This document shows, piece by piece, positions 26,338-34,144 of a DNA stretch of 55,759 bases. Source of the DNA: Nitrospira sp. CR1.2 (lineage in GTDB: Bacteria; Nitrospirota; Nitrospiria; Nitrospirales; Nitrospiraceae); the NCBI GenBank assembly GCA_014055495.1, contig WIAG01000023.1:1-55759 (forward strand), given 5' to 3'. How positions within the stretch are numbered: the stretch's first letter is position 1; every line of letters begins with the position of its first letter. The notes beneath the pieces are model-generated. The model made no database searches, was not told where the DNA came from, and was given only the letters and a program-made list of their open reading frames with translations. The position numbers and the translations under genes were made by a program.

Positions 26338-27777
26338 TCAGCGGCGCCTCACCCAGGACCATACTCCCGATACAGTCAGCCCCGCCCCGAACAGGCACCA
26401 CAGCCCCATCAAGAACCGTCGAAGCCCGTCATGTCCCACAAACCAGGGCACATCCCACCGATGTAGGCCGCCAAACAGGCGATGGTACCACCGACGAGAC
26501 GCATCCTGTTGTTCAAGCACCTCCCCGGTCCTCGCATCGACATCGACCCAGCGCGCATCAGTTCCCTCACGCTGCACTCGCACGACAGGTACCCCGGCGG
26601 CAACAGTAAGAACCGACCCGGCCCGACGCAACTCGGACATGATGGTCCGGACCGTCAAACCATCCGTTAATCCGAACATGGCGCCCGCAGCCGAACGCAC
26701 AAGCGACTCGGAAAACAGCTGCTGCCCGGATCCACCTGCCTCAAACAGAGGAATCACGAACTGACGGTCGGAGGATTCCCGGACAATCGCATGTACCGCT
26801 CCTGCCAACTTGCTCACTCGTATTTCCTTTGCGGCCCCTACCACGACTGCCTTCCCCCACTCTGCGCTGTATGACTCGATGTCGCGAGCCGTCAATCGTC
26901 CACCCATCGCCCGTTCACGCTCCGACGCAGCGATCGTTCCATCAGAAAATACCCGCCCATGATCCATCGAGAGCCACCCGCTGAGCACCCAGGCAAGCGC
27001 CGTCACTCCCCCGGTCAGACCAAGCATTCGGTGGAGAGCAGGCCCTCCGGTGACGAACCGCCACCTTCCTTCTCGCATCAGCGCGCGCGCAAGTAGCATG
27101 CAACCGGTGACCATCATCAGCGTCGCCCCACCCCCGAGCCACCAGAGCGTCCGATCCCATAACCCCCACTGCCGCCGCAGCCAGGGCAAATACGCCCAAT
27201 GAAGGACGGCCCCCACCAGGTTCCACCGCCGTTCATGAGCGGTGGTCTGTTGTACCAGTTCGCCGGTCGCGCCGGAAAAGTACCAGACCGGCTCCTCTTC
27301 GCCGGAGAACGACACTTTCCACAACGGGCGATGCGCATTGAACCGCTGATGGACCGTCCACACATCGTCCGCGATCGCTTCGAGCGAGAGGATTGCGCGG
27401 GCCGGCACGATGCCTGCGGCGGCGCGTTGCGCGCCTGGAGCCGACAGCGGCGCAACCGGCTCCAGGGTATCGCCCCAGGCGGCCCCGAGCGATCCATCCA
27501 GGTACTGAGCCACCGCAACGGGGCGCTCGCCGACCTGGATGATGCGGAGGTACTCGATACCCTGCGGGCGATCCATCGCGCCGATGATCCCCTCCAACGA
27601 CGCACAACAGGACTCCGAATCGATCTTGGCGGCTGATTCGAACCACTCGGGTTCCGTCAGGCTCGGATAGGAAACCCGTAGCATCACCACCCCGGAGAGG
27701 AACCAAACCAGCACCACCGGCCCCAATGCGAACGCAAGCCGGCGATGCATCCTTGTCAGACCCCGTGCCGTCTCCAT
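26338..27777 (-). CDS. PepSY-associated membrane protein (iron/siderophore uptake type)
   Basis: 479 aa with four to five membrane helices: one at the N-terminus (LAFALGPVVLVWFLSGVVML), two in the middle (LWWLGGGATLMMVTGCMLLA; GLTGGVTALAWVLSGWLSM), and one at the C-terminus (FLMGLWCLFGAGLTVSGVWS). The periplasmic parts resemble PepSY modules (LWKVSFSGEEEPVWYFSGATG; ARWVDVDARTGEVLEQ). Proteins of this kind commonly sit beside TonB-dependent siderophore receptors and are thought to act as ferric-siderophore reductases or processing partners. It starts four bases after the receptor gene's stop, so the two are surely co-transcribed. Confidence 0.85.
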   Translation of the reverse strand: METARGLTRMHRRLAFALGPVVLVWFLSGVVMLRVSYPSLTEPEWFESAAKIDSESCCASLEGIIGAMDRPQGIEYLRIIQVGERPVAVAQYLDGSLGAAWGDTLEPVAPLSAPGAQRAAAGIVPARAILSLEAIADDVWTVHQRFNAHRPLWKVSFSGEEEPVWYFSGATGELVQQTTAHERRWNLVGAVLHWAYLPWLRRQWGLWDRTLWWLGGGATLMMVTGCMLLARALMREGRWRFVTGGPALHRMLGLTGGVTALAWVLSGWLSMDHGRVFSDGTIAASERERAMGGRLTARDIESYSAEWGKAVVVGAAKEIRVSKLAGAVHAIVRESSDRQFVIPLFEAGGSGQQLFSESLVRSAAGAMFGLTDGLTVRTIMSELRRAGSVLTVAAGVPVVRVQREGTDARWVDVDARTGEVLEQQDASRRWYHRLFGGLHRWDVPWFVGHDGLRRFLMGLWCLFGAGLTVSGVWSWVRRR

Positions 27778-27781
27778 CCGC

Positions 27782-30019
27782 CTAGAACCGGGCCAACAGC
27801 ATCAGCTCGACGGTCCGCGGCGCGCCAATCAACACCTGGCTCGGATAGGCCGGGTCCGCCCACACGGCATACGTCTTGTCGAGCAGATTGCGTCCGCGCA
27901 GCATCACCGCCCAATTCCGATACGGCACGGAGATCCAGGCATCGGCGGTCATATAGGCCTGTAGCCGCACGGCATTGGCATTGTCGGCATACCGGTGGCC
28001 GACATAGCGGAACGCGGCCCCCAGATCGAACGGCACGACACACGGCACCCGGTATACACTCCAGAGATTAGCCATGGTTTCCGGCACGTTCGGCGGCCGA
28101 TTGCCGGTATACGAGAGCAGGGTCGTTCCCGTACTTTCCGAGAAGTCTGCGAAACGCGCCGAGAGGAACGTCAGGTTCCCTTGCAGCCGCCACGCAGCTG
28201 TGGGACGCAGGGCCGCACTCAACTCCACCCCCTTGGAAGTTTGGCGGCCGATATTCAGCGTGGACGTTAGACTGTCTGCAGTAAGGATATTTTTGCGGAA
28301 GATATCGTAGTAGGCCAGGGTCCACTCGCCGCGGTTGTCCCAAAACTTCTGCTTCAGACCGACCTCCCACTGCGCGCCCGTCGCCATGTCGAAGTTCTGA
28401 TTGGCGCGCACGAGAAACAGATTCGCGCCGACGGGGTCGGCGGCGGTAGCATACTGCCCGTACAAGGTCAGGCCGGGCAGCAGGTCGTACACGACACCCG
28501 CCCGCCATGTCGAAGGATTGAAACTCCGAGACAAACTCGTACCGGTATTCAGCACGCCAGCCGTGTTGAACAATTCTCGCTCGAGATCCACATGGTCGTA
28601 CCGGAATCCGGCCACGAGTTTCAATTGCTCGGTCAGACTGAATTGTTCTTCACCGAATACCGCTGTCGTCACGATCAGCGCCGTCTGCCGGGCCGTCGGC
28701 CCGCCGCCGAATGCCCCGCCCGGCAGACCGAACGGGCTCACGCTGTCCGCCGCGCCGTTAAAAAAGCTCGGTCGCGTGAAGTCCAAGTGCGTGAAGTCCA
28801 AACCGACCAAGAATCGATTCGCATGGCCGACGATGGGCTCGTTGACCTGCAGCTCCAATCGATCGCCGATGATCCGTTGATCGTGCTGCACGAGAAACCG
28901 ATCGCGGTCGATCAGCTGGGTGCCTGCGTTGAACCGATAGTTTTCCGCGTTTTGCCAATTCCGATCCGCCGAGTAGTGGTACGCCTGATTGCGGACTTCG
29001 ATGCGGTCCGTCGGACGCCAGGCGGCTTTGAGCTTCGTCCAATGCGTCAACGAACTCATGTCGCCGTCAATCACGCCGAAATTCTGGCGCAAGAATCGTC
29101 CGTCCACGGTGCGCCCGTCCCCTACCGCCACCACGCCATGCACGGCCGCCCCGGACGCGAACGCGCCCGACACCAGCGGCGTCCCCCAGTAGGGCACCGC
29201 TTGATCGTGGGCGATGTCGAAGGACAGTTCGAGATCGAGATCGCGCGTCACGTCGTATCGGACTCCGCTGGTCCAATTCCAATACGTGAACGGCGAGCGC
29301 TGCACGCCCGTGAACTGGTCGCCGCTTTGATAGCTCAGATCGGCTCGATAGTGCAGTTTCCCCGAGCCGCCGATCGCCCCGCCGCTCCCTGCCGCCGCGC
29401 GCAGCGTGTTGAACGTGCCGTACGACAACAGCGCGTCGGTCGTGACGCGATCCTCCAGCGTCGGACGTTTCGTCACGAAATTGATGCCTCCGCCCATAGC
29501 CCCCTCGCCGTACAGGACCGACGCCGGTCCCTTCAGGATTTCGATGCGGTCCAGATTCCAGGTATCGCGCGGCCGCGAGGTCATGCTGGCCGGGCCGATC
29601 GTGAGTCCGTCATACAACAGTCGCAGCTGTTGCCCCGTAAACCCACGCATCGAAAAATTCGCCGGACTGCCGGGAGAATCGCCGAACGACACCCCCGTCC
29701 CACCCTGCGCGGCCTCCGAGATCGTTCGAAATCCCCGTTCCTGCATCATCGTGTGATCGACCACCTCGACGCTGGCAGGAATCGCGCGAATTGAGAGCCC
29801 CAGACGGCTCGCCGACGGACTCGCCTCCTCCAGATGCAACGATCCCGTCCCGGTGGTCTGAATCGATTGGTCTCGCACCTCCACTTCCGGTAATTCCAGT
29901 TCCCCTGCGTCCTCCATGTCCCCGGCGTTCGCCCAGATCGCATCCGGCCCAATAATCTGACTCCACGCCAAACACCCTGCGATGACTATGCCCGTCAGAA
30001 TGTTACGATGCTGAATCAC
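27782..30019 (-). CDS. TonB-dependent siderophore-type receptor
   Basis: 745 aa with a GTG start at 30019, preceded by GGAAGGAG. Signal peptide, then a TonB-box-like stretch ELPEVEVRDQ, the plug (IPASVEVVDHTMMQERGFRT, NFSMRGFTGQQLRLLYDGLT, RIEILKGPASVLYGEGAMGG, GINFVTKRP) and a barrel with YGQYATAADPVGANLF and MLRGRNLLDKTYAVW, ending in a terminal Phe (LLARF). The pattern is that of FhuA/FpvA-like ferric-siderophore receptors. It is flanked by a small DUF2946-like protein upstream and a PepSY protein downstream. In this zinc-linked context the cargo could be a zincophore rather than a siderophore; sequence alone does not decide. Confidence 0.92.
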   Translation of the reverse strand: MIQHRNILTGIVIAGCLAWSQIIGPDAIWANAGDMEDAGELELPEVEVRDQSIQTTGTGSLHLEEASPSASRLGLSIRAIPASVEVVDHTMMQERGFRTISEAAQGGTGVSFGDSPGSPANFSMRGFTGQQLRLLYDGLTIGPASMTSRPRDTWNLDRIEILKGPASVLYGEGAMGGGINFVTKRPTLEDRVTTDALLSYGTFNTLRAAAGSGGAIGGSGKLHYRADLSYQSGDQFTGVQRSPFTYWNWTSGVRYDVTRDLDLELSFDIAHDQAVPYWGTPLVSGAFASGAAVHGVVAVGDGRTVDGRFLRQNFGVIDGDMSSLTHWTKLKAAWRPTDRIEVRNQAYHYSADRNWQNAENYRFNAGTQLIDRDRFLVQHDQRIIGDRLELQVNEPIVGHANRFLVGLDFTHLDFTRPSFFNGAADSVSPFGLPGGAFGGGPTARQTALIVTTAVFGEEQFSLTEQLKLVAGFRYDHVDLERELFNTAGVLNTGTSLSRSFNPSTWRAGVVYDLLPGLTLYGQYATAADPVGANLFLVRANQNFDMATGAQWEVGLKQKFWDNRGEWTLAYYDIFRKNILTADSLTSTLNIGRQTSKGVELSAALRPTAAWRLQGNLTFLSARFADFSESTGTTLLSYTGNRPPNVPETMANLWSVYRVPCVVPFDLGAAFRYVGHRYADNANAVRLQAYMTADAWISVPYRNWAVMLRGRNLLDKTYAVWADPAYPSQVLIGAPRTVELMLLARF

Positions 30020-30131
30020 GATACTCCTTCCCCGTGAGGCGGTTCGCCCCCACTGCTTGCGAAGATGATGAAGATTGTTTCCGGACCGTCACACACCGGG
30101 CGGGTCGGGCTCGACACCGGTACCCAGTGAG

Positions 30132-30431
30132 TTACCAACAGGGGGGCGGACCACGAACAGAAGGAAGAGACACGTCGAAGGATGCGCTGGGGACTTGAAT
30201 CGGACCGGTCGTGGACGCATACCCCTCTAGTGCGCGGGCGACGCACGCTTCCGGCACCTCGCCCACGCCGGCGGCATGATCGAGGCAGGCATGTTCATCC
30301 TGGCTCGTATGTGCCGGATTGCCCGTCAACAGTCCCAGTTGATGATCGAGCAGGACAAGGGGCAACGGTAGCGTCAGCACCAGATAGGCACACAGGAAGC
30401 ACAAACGGAGCATGAGCGTGGCGTTGGACAT
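30132..30431 (-). CDS. Small DUF2946/CopL-like membrane-anchored protein (paralog B)
   Basis: 99 aa, ATG 30431. N-terminal helix LCFLCAYLVLTLPLPLVLLD, then the paralog signature: LLDH, an HTSQDEHACLDHAAG metal-ligand cluster, and a C-terminal VRGPPPCW. Compared with the other copies the Trp of the AC-WLDH motif is missing (here HACLDH). It overlaps the preceding 25-aa frame by TGATG and lies 112 bp upstream of the TonB receptor, matching the arrangement of paralog A with the other receptor. A periplasm-facing metal-binding accessory of the receptor is the likely role (inference). Confidence 0.7.
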   Translation of the reverse strand: MSNATLMLRLCFLCAYLVLTLPLPLVLLDHQLGLLTGNPAHTSQDEHACLDHAAGVGEVPEACVARALEGYASTTGPIQVPSASFDVSLPSVRGPPPCW

Positions 30432-30508
30432 CAGAAGGCCATCCCCACAATCAGGCCGAGCGGCAACCCCAGACGTCGCAACAATCGTTTCACCAACCGC
30501 GTCCGCAT
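30431..30508 (-). CDS. Possible 25-aa hydrophobic/basic peptide
   Basis: ATG 30508 to TGA 30431-30433, a basic start (RTRLVKRLLRRLG) then a hydrophobic end (LPLGLIVGMAF). Its stop overlaps the start of the next gene as TGATG, and it begins 15 bases after the stop of the 55-aa gene. No clear ribosome site is seen, so it may be a coupling leader or chance. Confidence 0.35.
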   Translation of the reverse strand: MRTRLVKRLLRRLGLPLGLIVGMAF

Positions 30509-30523
30509 GGCTTGACGAACGGC

Positions 30524-30691
30524 TCAGTGGCGATGACGGAGACTGATCTGAAGCGCCGAGCCCGTATCCACACGCTCCACATCAGGCCGCACGACGTATC
30601 GTTCTCGCACCCGCCGCCGTTCCTGCATGAACAACCGTTTCACCAACTTCCGTTCACTCTTTCCGCACCACCGAAACTCGCGCTCAGACAT
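30524..30691 (-). CDS. 55-aa basic protein, unknown
   Basis: ATG 30691 with a strong AAGGAG eight bases upstream, stop at 30524. The peptide is rich in Arg/Glu (FMQERRRVRERYVVRPDVER) with one Cys (RWCGKSERKLVKRLF) and ends in RHRH. No membrane segment. It begins the tight run 55 aa - 25 aa - paralog B - receptor - PepSY, so it may be the first gene of that operon; about 210 bp without a convincing gene separates it from the upstream operon. Family not recognised. Confidence 0.5.
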   Translation of the reverse strand: MSEREFRWCGKSERKLVKRLFMQERRRVRERYVVRPDVERVDTGSALQISLRHRH

Positions 30692-30900
30692 TGTGCTCTC
30701 CTTGCGATAGTCATACCGAGAGGGCTACGCCGCCGTCGCGCCACAGGTGCCACACCGATCTGTGGCTCGTCGAAGCTCCCAATGATCCGCGGGGCTTCGG
30801 CCAGAAACATGAACCCTTCCGGCATGTCACGGCGGGTATAGCGGACAGTCTCCTCACGCGGCGTGGGTGAAGCCCGACCACCTGATGAATTGGAGAACTG

Positions 30901-31203
30901 TCAGACGAGGGGTGGACCGCGAGTCAGCTCGAACGTGCGATAGACGCCGAGCGAAGGATTCGGATGAGTCTGGCAGGTCAGGGAGACCGGAAGAGGCCCG
31001 GCGTCGAGAGTGTGTCCGGTTTCAGACAGGCCGAAGCCGGCGGCATGATCCAGCCAGGCATGGCCATCGAGGGTCGTGTGGGATGGGTCCCCCGTAAACA
31101 GACCCAGCTCATGGTCGAGCAAGACCATCGGCAAGGGTAAGGCCAACGCCAGATAGAGACTGAGGATAAGGATGCGGGCGCAAGAGGCGCGGCCTCGAAT
31201 CAT
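30901..31203 (-). CDS. Small DUF2946/CopL-like membrane-anchored protein (paralog C)
   Basis: 100 aa from ATG 31203, which overlaps the stop of the FmdB gene as TGATG, with GAGGAA as ribosome site. N-terminal helix ILSLYLALALPLPMVLLDHE, then LLDHELGLFTGDPSHTTLDG and HAWLDHAAG, ending TRGPPLV. It is clearly the sister of paralog B (LPLPLVLLDHQLGLLTGNP): the two align without gaps through the first half, and the C copy keeps the Trp but lacks the Cys of the motif. It is the last gene of the zinc-type operon. Likely periplasmic metal-binding accessory. Confidence 0.7.
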   Translation of the reverse strand: MIRGRASCARILILSLYLALALPLPMVLLDHELGLFTGDPSHTTLDGHAWLDHAAGFGLSETGHTLDAGPLPVSLTCQTHPNPSLGVYRTFELTRGPPLV

Positions 31204-31520
31204 CACGATTCCTCGCTCGACGAAGTATTGTGGCCGGGGAGCGTGCCATGACCGCATCCCTGGATATTGAGCCCGCCCCCAAAGATGTTCTTCACGGTCG
31301 CCGGAGGCCCTTGCGATCCGGCCTGGGCATCGGCCATCCCGGCGCTGCGCGCGACAAGACCAACCCCGGCCGAAAACAGCGAGGGAATACGTTCCAAGGG
31401 CGCCCGGCATATCACGCAATTCGTGACAGGACCGTCGCTCATCGATTGCCAAAACGCGAATCGCTTCGGGCAGTCAGCCGGCCCCCGGCAATCACGCGCT
31501 TGGTATTCATACACAGGCAT
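31203..31520 (-). CDS. FmdB-type zinc-ribbon protein
   Basis: 105 aa beginning MPVYEYQARDC, the hallmark start of the FmdB/CxxC_CxxC regulatory family, followed by DCPKRFAFWQSMSDGPVTN and CVICRAPLERIPSLFSAGVG. The first Cys pair is spread wider than the usual CxxC by an insertion (DCRGPADC). The C-terminus is a Gly-rich tail with one Cys and His (IQGCGHGTLPGH). Function of the family is poorly known; a small metal-binding regulator is assumed. It starts five bases after the bL33 stop and overlaps paralog C at its end. Confidence 0.75.
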   Translation of the reverse strand: MPVYEYQARDCRGPADCPKRFAFWQSMSDGPVTNCVICRAPLERIPSLFSAGVGLVARSAGMADAQAGSQGPPATVKNIFGGGLNIQGCGHGTLPGHNTSSSEES

Positions 31521-31525
31521 TTGAG

Positions 31526-31684
31526 TTATCGCTTTTCCTTGTGCGTCGCATGCTGGCGGCAGCGCGGGCAGTACTTCTTCAGCTCGATGCGATCCGGATC
31601 ATTCTTCTTATTCTTCATCGTCCAATAGACCGACATGCCCGGCGTCTCACAGCCGGTACAAGCCAGCGCCGCGATTTCGCGCAT
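31526..31684 (-). CDS. rpmG: 50S ribosomal protein bL33, zinc-ribbon (C+) form
   Basis: 52 aa, ATG 31684 preceded by AAAGGAG. The sequence is unmistakable bL33: [20 protein letters not shown], then [17 protein letters not shown]. Both CxxC knuckles are present, so this is the zinc-binding form, which is unexpected beside paralogs that have lost their Cys. It lies between bL28 and FmdB with short spacers on both sides, as part of the large operon. Confidence 0.95.
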   Translation of the reverse strand: MREIAALACTGCETPGMSVYWTMKNKKNDPDRIELKKYCPRCRQHATHKEKR

Positions 31685-31705
31685 GATGAAACTCCTTTGC
31701 CCCGG

Positions 31706-31942
31706 TTAGACCTTCTGGCCGTCTGCCCGCATGTCCGCGACGACTCGCGCAAGCCCCTTCTTGTCGATGATTCTCATGCCACGGGTCGACTCCGACAGCG
31801 TGATCCAGCGATTCTCATCCGGCAGAAAATACCGCTTCCGCTGAATGTTCGGCAGAAACCGCCGCTTGGTCCGGTTATCGGCATGACTGACATGGTTCCC
31901 GGCCATCGGCTTTTTTCCCGTCACCTGACAATAGCGTGCCAT
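31706..31942 (-). CDS. rpmB: 50S ribosomal protein bL28
   Basis: 78 aa from ATG 31942 (AGGAG upstream; a GTG three bases earlier also exists). Recognised by [20 protein letters not shown], then [20 protein letters not shown] and [18 protein letters not shown]. Only one Cys is present, so it cannot form the four-Cys zinc site of C+ bL28; together with its neighbours this fits a zinc-independent paralog. It begins 87 bp after the end of the third COG0523 gene. Confidence 0.95.
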   Translation of the reverse strand: MARYCQVTGKKPMAGNHVSHADNRTKRRFLPNIQRKRYFLPDENRWITLSESTRGMRIIDKKGLARVVADMRADGQKV

Positions 31943-32029
31943 CACACACTCCTGCTCTTCCTGTCACATGCAGCCGGCTGATGCGGCGGCCGACTCCGAT
32001 TCTTGGCGGTCGTCACCCCTTGACTCCTG

Positions 32030-33277
32030 TCATTCGGACTCCCTCCCATCCTCTCGCGACCCCGCCTCTTCCGTCGCCCGCTCGAACGGGTCGTCGAATC
32101 GGCGCCAGGACTCTTCGCCTAGTAAGAGTTCGTCTCTGGTCAACAGACAATCCCTTAGCCGGGCGAACAGCGCTTCTTGATCCGCCTCATACCCGATACA
32201 TGCCAGTTCCTGACGTCGATCTCCGAACTCGATCGTCCACTGCGACTCCAGGCGGCGCAGAAACGCCTCGTTGGTCGGCCACTCAGACTGCAGCGTCGCC
32301 ACCCACCACTGGCCCACCCATTCGAAGTGCCGGCTGCCGACCGGCTGCTCCCAGGAGAAACAGCGCTCCGGCTTCGATGCCAACCAGAAATACCCCTTGC
32401 AACGCAGGACGCCGGGCCAGTCTTCTTCAATACAGCGCCACAAGCGTTCCGGGTGAAACGGACGGCTCGCGCGGAACACCCCCGTGCTCCATTCTTGTGA
32501 TGGTCCGCATGGCACGCCGGCCTGGTCGATCAACTTGGCCCAGCCCGGCTGGAAGCTGATGCCGTACTCTGCCCCGTCCCTGCGAGCCAGTATGCGCACC
32601 GCCCGCCTCACCCTGTCTTCAGCCAACAGGACCTCCGCCTCCGGATTCAGATAGCGGAGGAGCGTGGTGACCCGTTCACGGCAGTCCGCGTCGATCGCTG
32701 CACTCCGAGTGAGAGCGATCAATGAGCAGTACTCGATCTGCTCCACCAACAACTCCGAGAGCACCCTGGTATCGTCTGCGCCGCCGCTCATTCCCCGGTC
32801 CCCCAAGGCATCGGCACTGCGAATGCCTTGCCAGACGGTCGCGGCATCCACCACCGTCACCAACTGCTCCAGCCTGGCCAGTCCGGCGAGCGGCCCCTCG
32901 TCCGCTATGGCGTCGTTGAAGATCGACGCGACCATGGTGGGTTCGACCAACCCGGAACATTCGACGATCAATCGATCGAATCGACGCATTCCGGCGATGG
33001 ACAGGATCGCGTCCGTCACGGCCTGACAAAACGAACACCCGACGCAGGACCGCATCAACTCGGCTAACGACTCCCCAAACTTAAACAGCTCCACCGCTGA
33101 ACCAGTCTCCTCCGAGGCTTCCCACTCACGCTCGCTGCGGTCATGCACCAGCAACGCCCATCGCTCGGTGCCACGTTCGGCAAGCAACTCCCGAATCACT
33201 GTGCTCTTTCCCGCCCCCACGAATCCGCACACCATCGTGACCGGCAAGGGACACGATGAGATCTGATCAGCCGACAT
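32030..33277 (-). CDS. Divergent COG0523-family GTPase (copy 3)
   Basis: 415 aa, ATG 33277 with GGAGGTGA upstream. N-terminal G domain: Walker A GFVGAGKST (about residue 19), the Cys motif as CVGCSFC instead of the usual GCxCC, and switch-like ECSGLVEP. The NKxD base-recognition motif is not visible; the expected place reads LIALTRSAAID. The C-terminal CobW_C-like region is long and Trp-rich (GYFWLASKPERCFSWEQPVG, FEWVGQWWVATLQS). COG0523 proteins are metallochaperone-like GTPases that deliver zinc or other metals; this copy may have altered nucleotide or metal specificity. It sits among zinc-free ribosomal protein paralogs. Confidence 0.85.
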   Translation of the reverse strand: MSADQISSCPLPVTMVCGFVGAGKSTVIRELLAERGTERWALLVHDRSEREWEASEETGSAVELFKFGESLAELMRSCVGCSFCQAVTDAILSIAGMRRFDRLIVECSGLVEPTMVASIFNDAIADEGPLAGLARLEQLVTVVDAATVWQGIRSADALGDRGMSGGADDTRVLSELLVEQIEYCSLIALTRSAAIDADCRERVTTLLRYLNPEAEVLLAEDRVRRAVRILARRDGAEYGISFQPGWAKLIDQAGVPCGPSQEWSTGVFRASRPFHPERLWRCIEEDWPGVLRCKGYFWLASKPERCFSWEQPVGSRHFEWVGQWWVATLQSEWPTNEAFLRRLESQWTIEFGDRRQELACIGYEADQEALFARLRDCLLTRDELLLGEESWRRFDDPFERATEEAGSREDGRESE

Positions 33278-33307
33278 GGGTCACCTCCGGCGCCTTCCGA
33301 CTCTGTC

Positions 33308-33613
33308 TCACCAACTCGACTTACGCACGCCGGGGATCTCCCCCTTCAGAGCCAGCAGTCGGAAATCGATACGCGACATACCAAACCGTCTCAGATATCC
33401 ACGCACTCGACCGGAAACCCCACAACGGTTACGGACACGCACCGGAGACGCATTGCGCGGCAACGAATTCAGCCTGCTCTGGGCCTCCTGCCTCTCTTCC
33501 TGACTACTGACCTGATTCTTGACGACTGCTTTCAAAGTTCGGCGTTGTTCGGCATACTGTGCCACCAACTGCTTGCGTTTCTCGTTCCTCAACTGACTGC
33601 TCAATTTGGCCAT
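33308..33613 (-). CDS. rpsN: 30S ribosomal protein uS14, zinc-free (C-) form
   Basis: 101 aa starting [20 protein letters not shown], with [34 protein letters not shown] and [18 protein letters not shown]. This is the long, Cys-poor class of uS14 (one Cys only), which does not need structural zinc, unlike the short CxxC...CxxC form. Such copies are classic Zur-controlled spares made in zinc starvation. Spacing to S18 upstream is 41 bp and to the COG0523 gene downstream 30 bp. Confidence 0.95.
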   Translation of the reverse strand: MAKLSSQLRNEKRKQLVAQYAEQRRTLKAVVKNQVSSQEERQEAQSRLNSLPRNASPVRVRNRCGVSGRVRGYLRRFGMSRIDFRLLALKGEIPGVRKSSW

Positions 33614-33654
33614 GGCTCTGTCCTCATTCGTTCATCAACCGGGTATTCTTCAGA

Positions 33655-33870
33655 CTACGATCCTTCCGGCCCGGCAAACGGTAGCAGCGCCATATGGCGG
33701 GCCCGCTTGATGGCCTGGGCGATCACCCGTTGCCGCTGCAGACTGTTGCCCGTCATTCGCCTCGGCAACACCCTGCCCCGCTCGCTGAGAAATCTCCGCA
33801 ACCACTCGACATTCTTCCAGTCCACCGGCGTGGTATCATCGATGACGCGACGCCGTCGTTCAGGTAACAT
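33655..33870 (-). CDS. rpsR: 30S ribosomal protein bS18, zinc-free (C-) form
   Basis: 71 aa from ATG 33870 with a very strong AAAGGAGGAGG site. Recognised by DWKNVEWLRRFLSERGRVLP, then RRMTGNSLQRQRVIAQAIKR and ARHMALLPF. It contains no Cys at all, so it is the zinc-independent version. Co-located with uS14, bL28 and bL33, as in zinc-responsive ribosomal remodelling sets of other bacteria. Confidence 0.95.
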   Translation of the reverse strand: MLPERRRRVIDDTTPVDWKNVEWLRRFLSERGRVLPRRMTGNSLQRQRVIAQAIKRARHMALLPFAGPEGS

Positions 33871-33906
33871 TCCTCCTCCTTTCAGCTAGAAACGCAGCTC
33901 CGCTAA

Positions 33907-34119
33907 TCACCCCCGCTTCTCGCATGTGAAGTCGCGCCCATCGAATTCCACCGCGCCCACTCCGATCCATTGATTCTTTCGCACGGTAAAACACTGCCGA
34001 CAGGTCTGGTCGGAAAACGGCGAGAGTCCCAGGATCCAGTCGCGCGAGAATTCCCCTTGATATTCTTTGGGGAGAAACGCAAGAAATCCGGACGGCGGCG
34101 TTGCACGCGGTTGAGTCAT
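33907..34119 (-). CDS. 70-aa cysteine protein, unknown
   Basis: ATG 34119 with GAGGAAC seven bases upstream; stop at 33907. Contains LPKEYQGEFSRDWILGLSPF, then TCRQCFTVRKNQW and a third Cys in DFTCEKRG. A CxxC plus a later Cys could ligand a metal. No signal peptide. It lies 25 bp after pyrC and 36 bp before rpsR, firmly inside the operon, which makes it credible despite its size. I do not recognise the family; alternative frames in the same stretch lack ribosome sites. Confidence 0.65.
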   Translation of the reverse strand: MTQPRATPPSGFLAFLPKEYQGEFSRDWILGLSPFSDQTCRQCFTVRKNQWIGVGAVEFDGRDFTCEKRG

Positions 34120-34144
34120 GATGTTCCTCACAGACCATGGTTCA

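Noticed and set aside
28592-29794. 400-codon + strand frame opposite the siderophore receptor
   Set aside because: Antisense of strongly conserved TonB-receptor motifs; Arg/His-rich with no domain.
30640-30825. 61-codon - strand frame (MPEGFMFLAEAP...) in the gap between the zinc operon and the receptor module
   Set aside because: No ribosome site, overlaps the better-supported 55-aa gene in another frame, and its second half is the antisense-style Arg-rich composition of a shadow frame. The open stretch upstream of it has no start codon.
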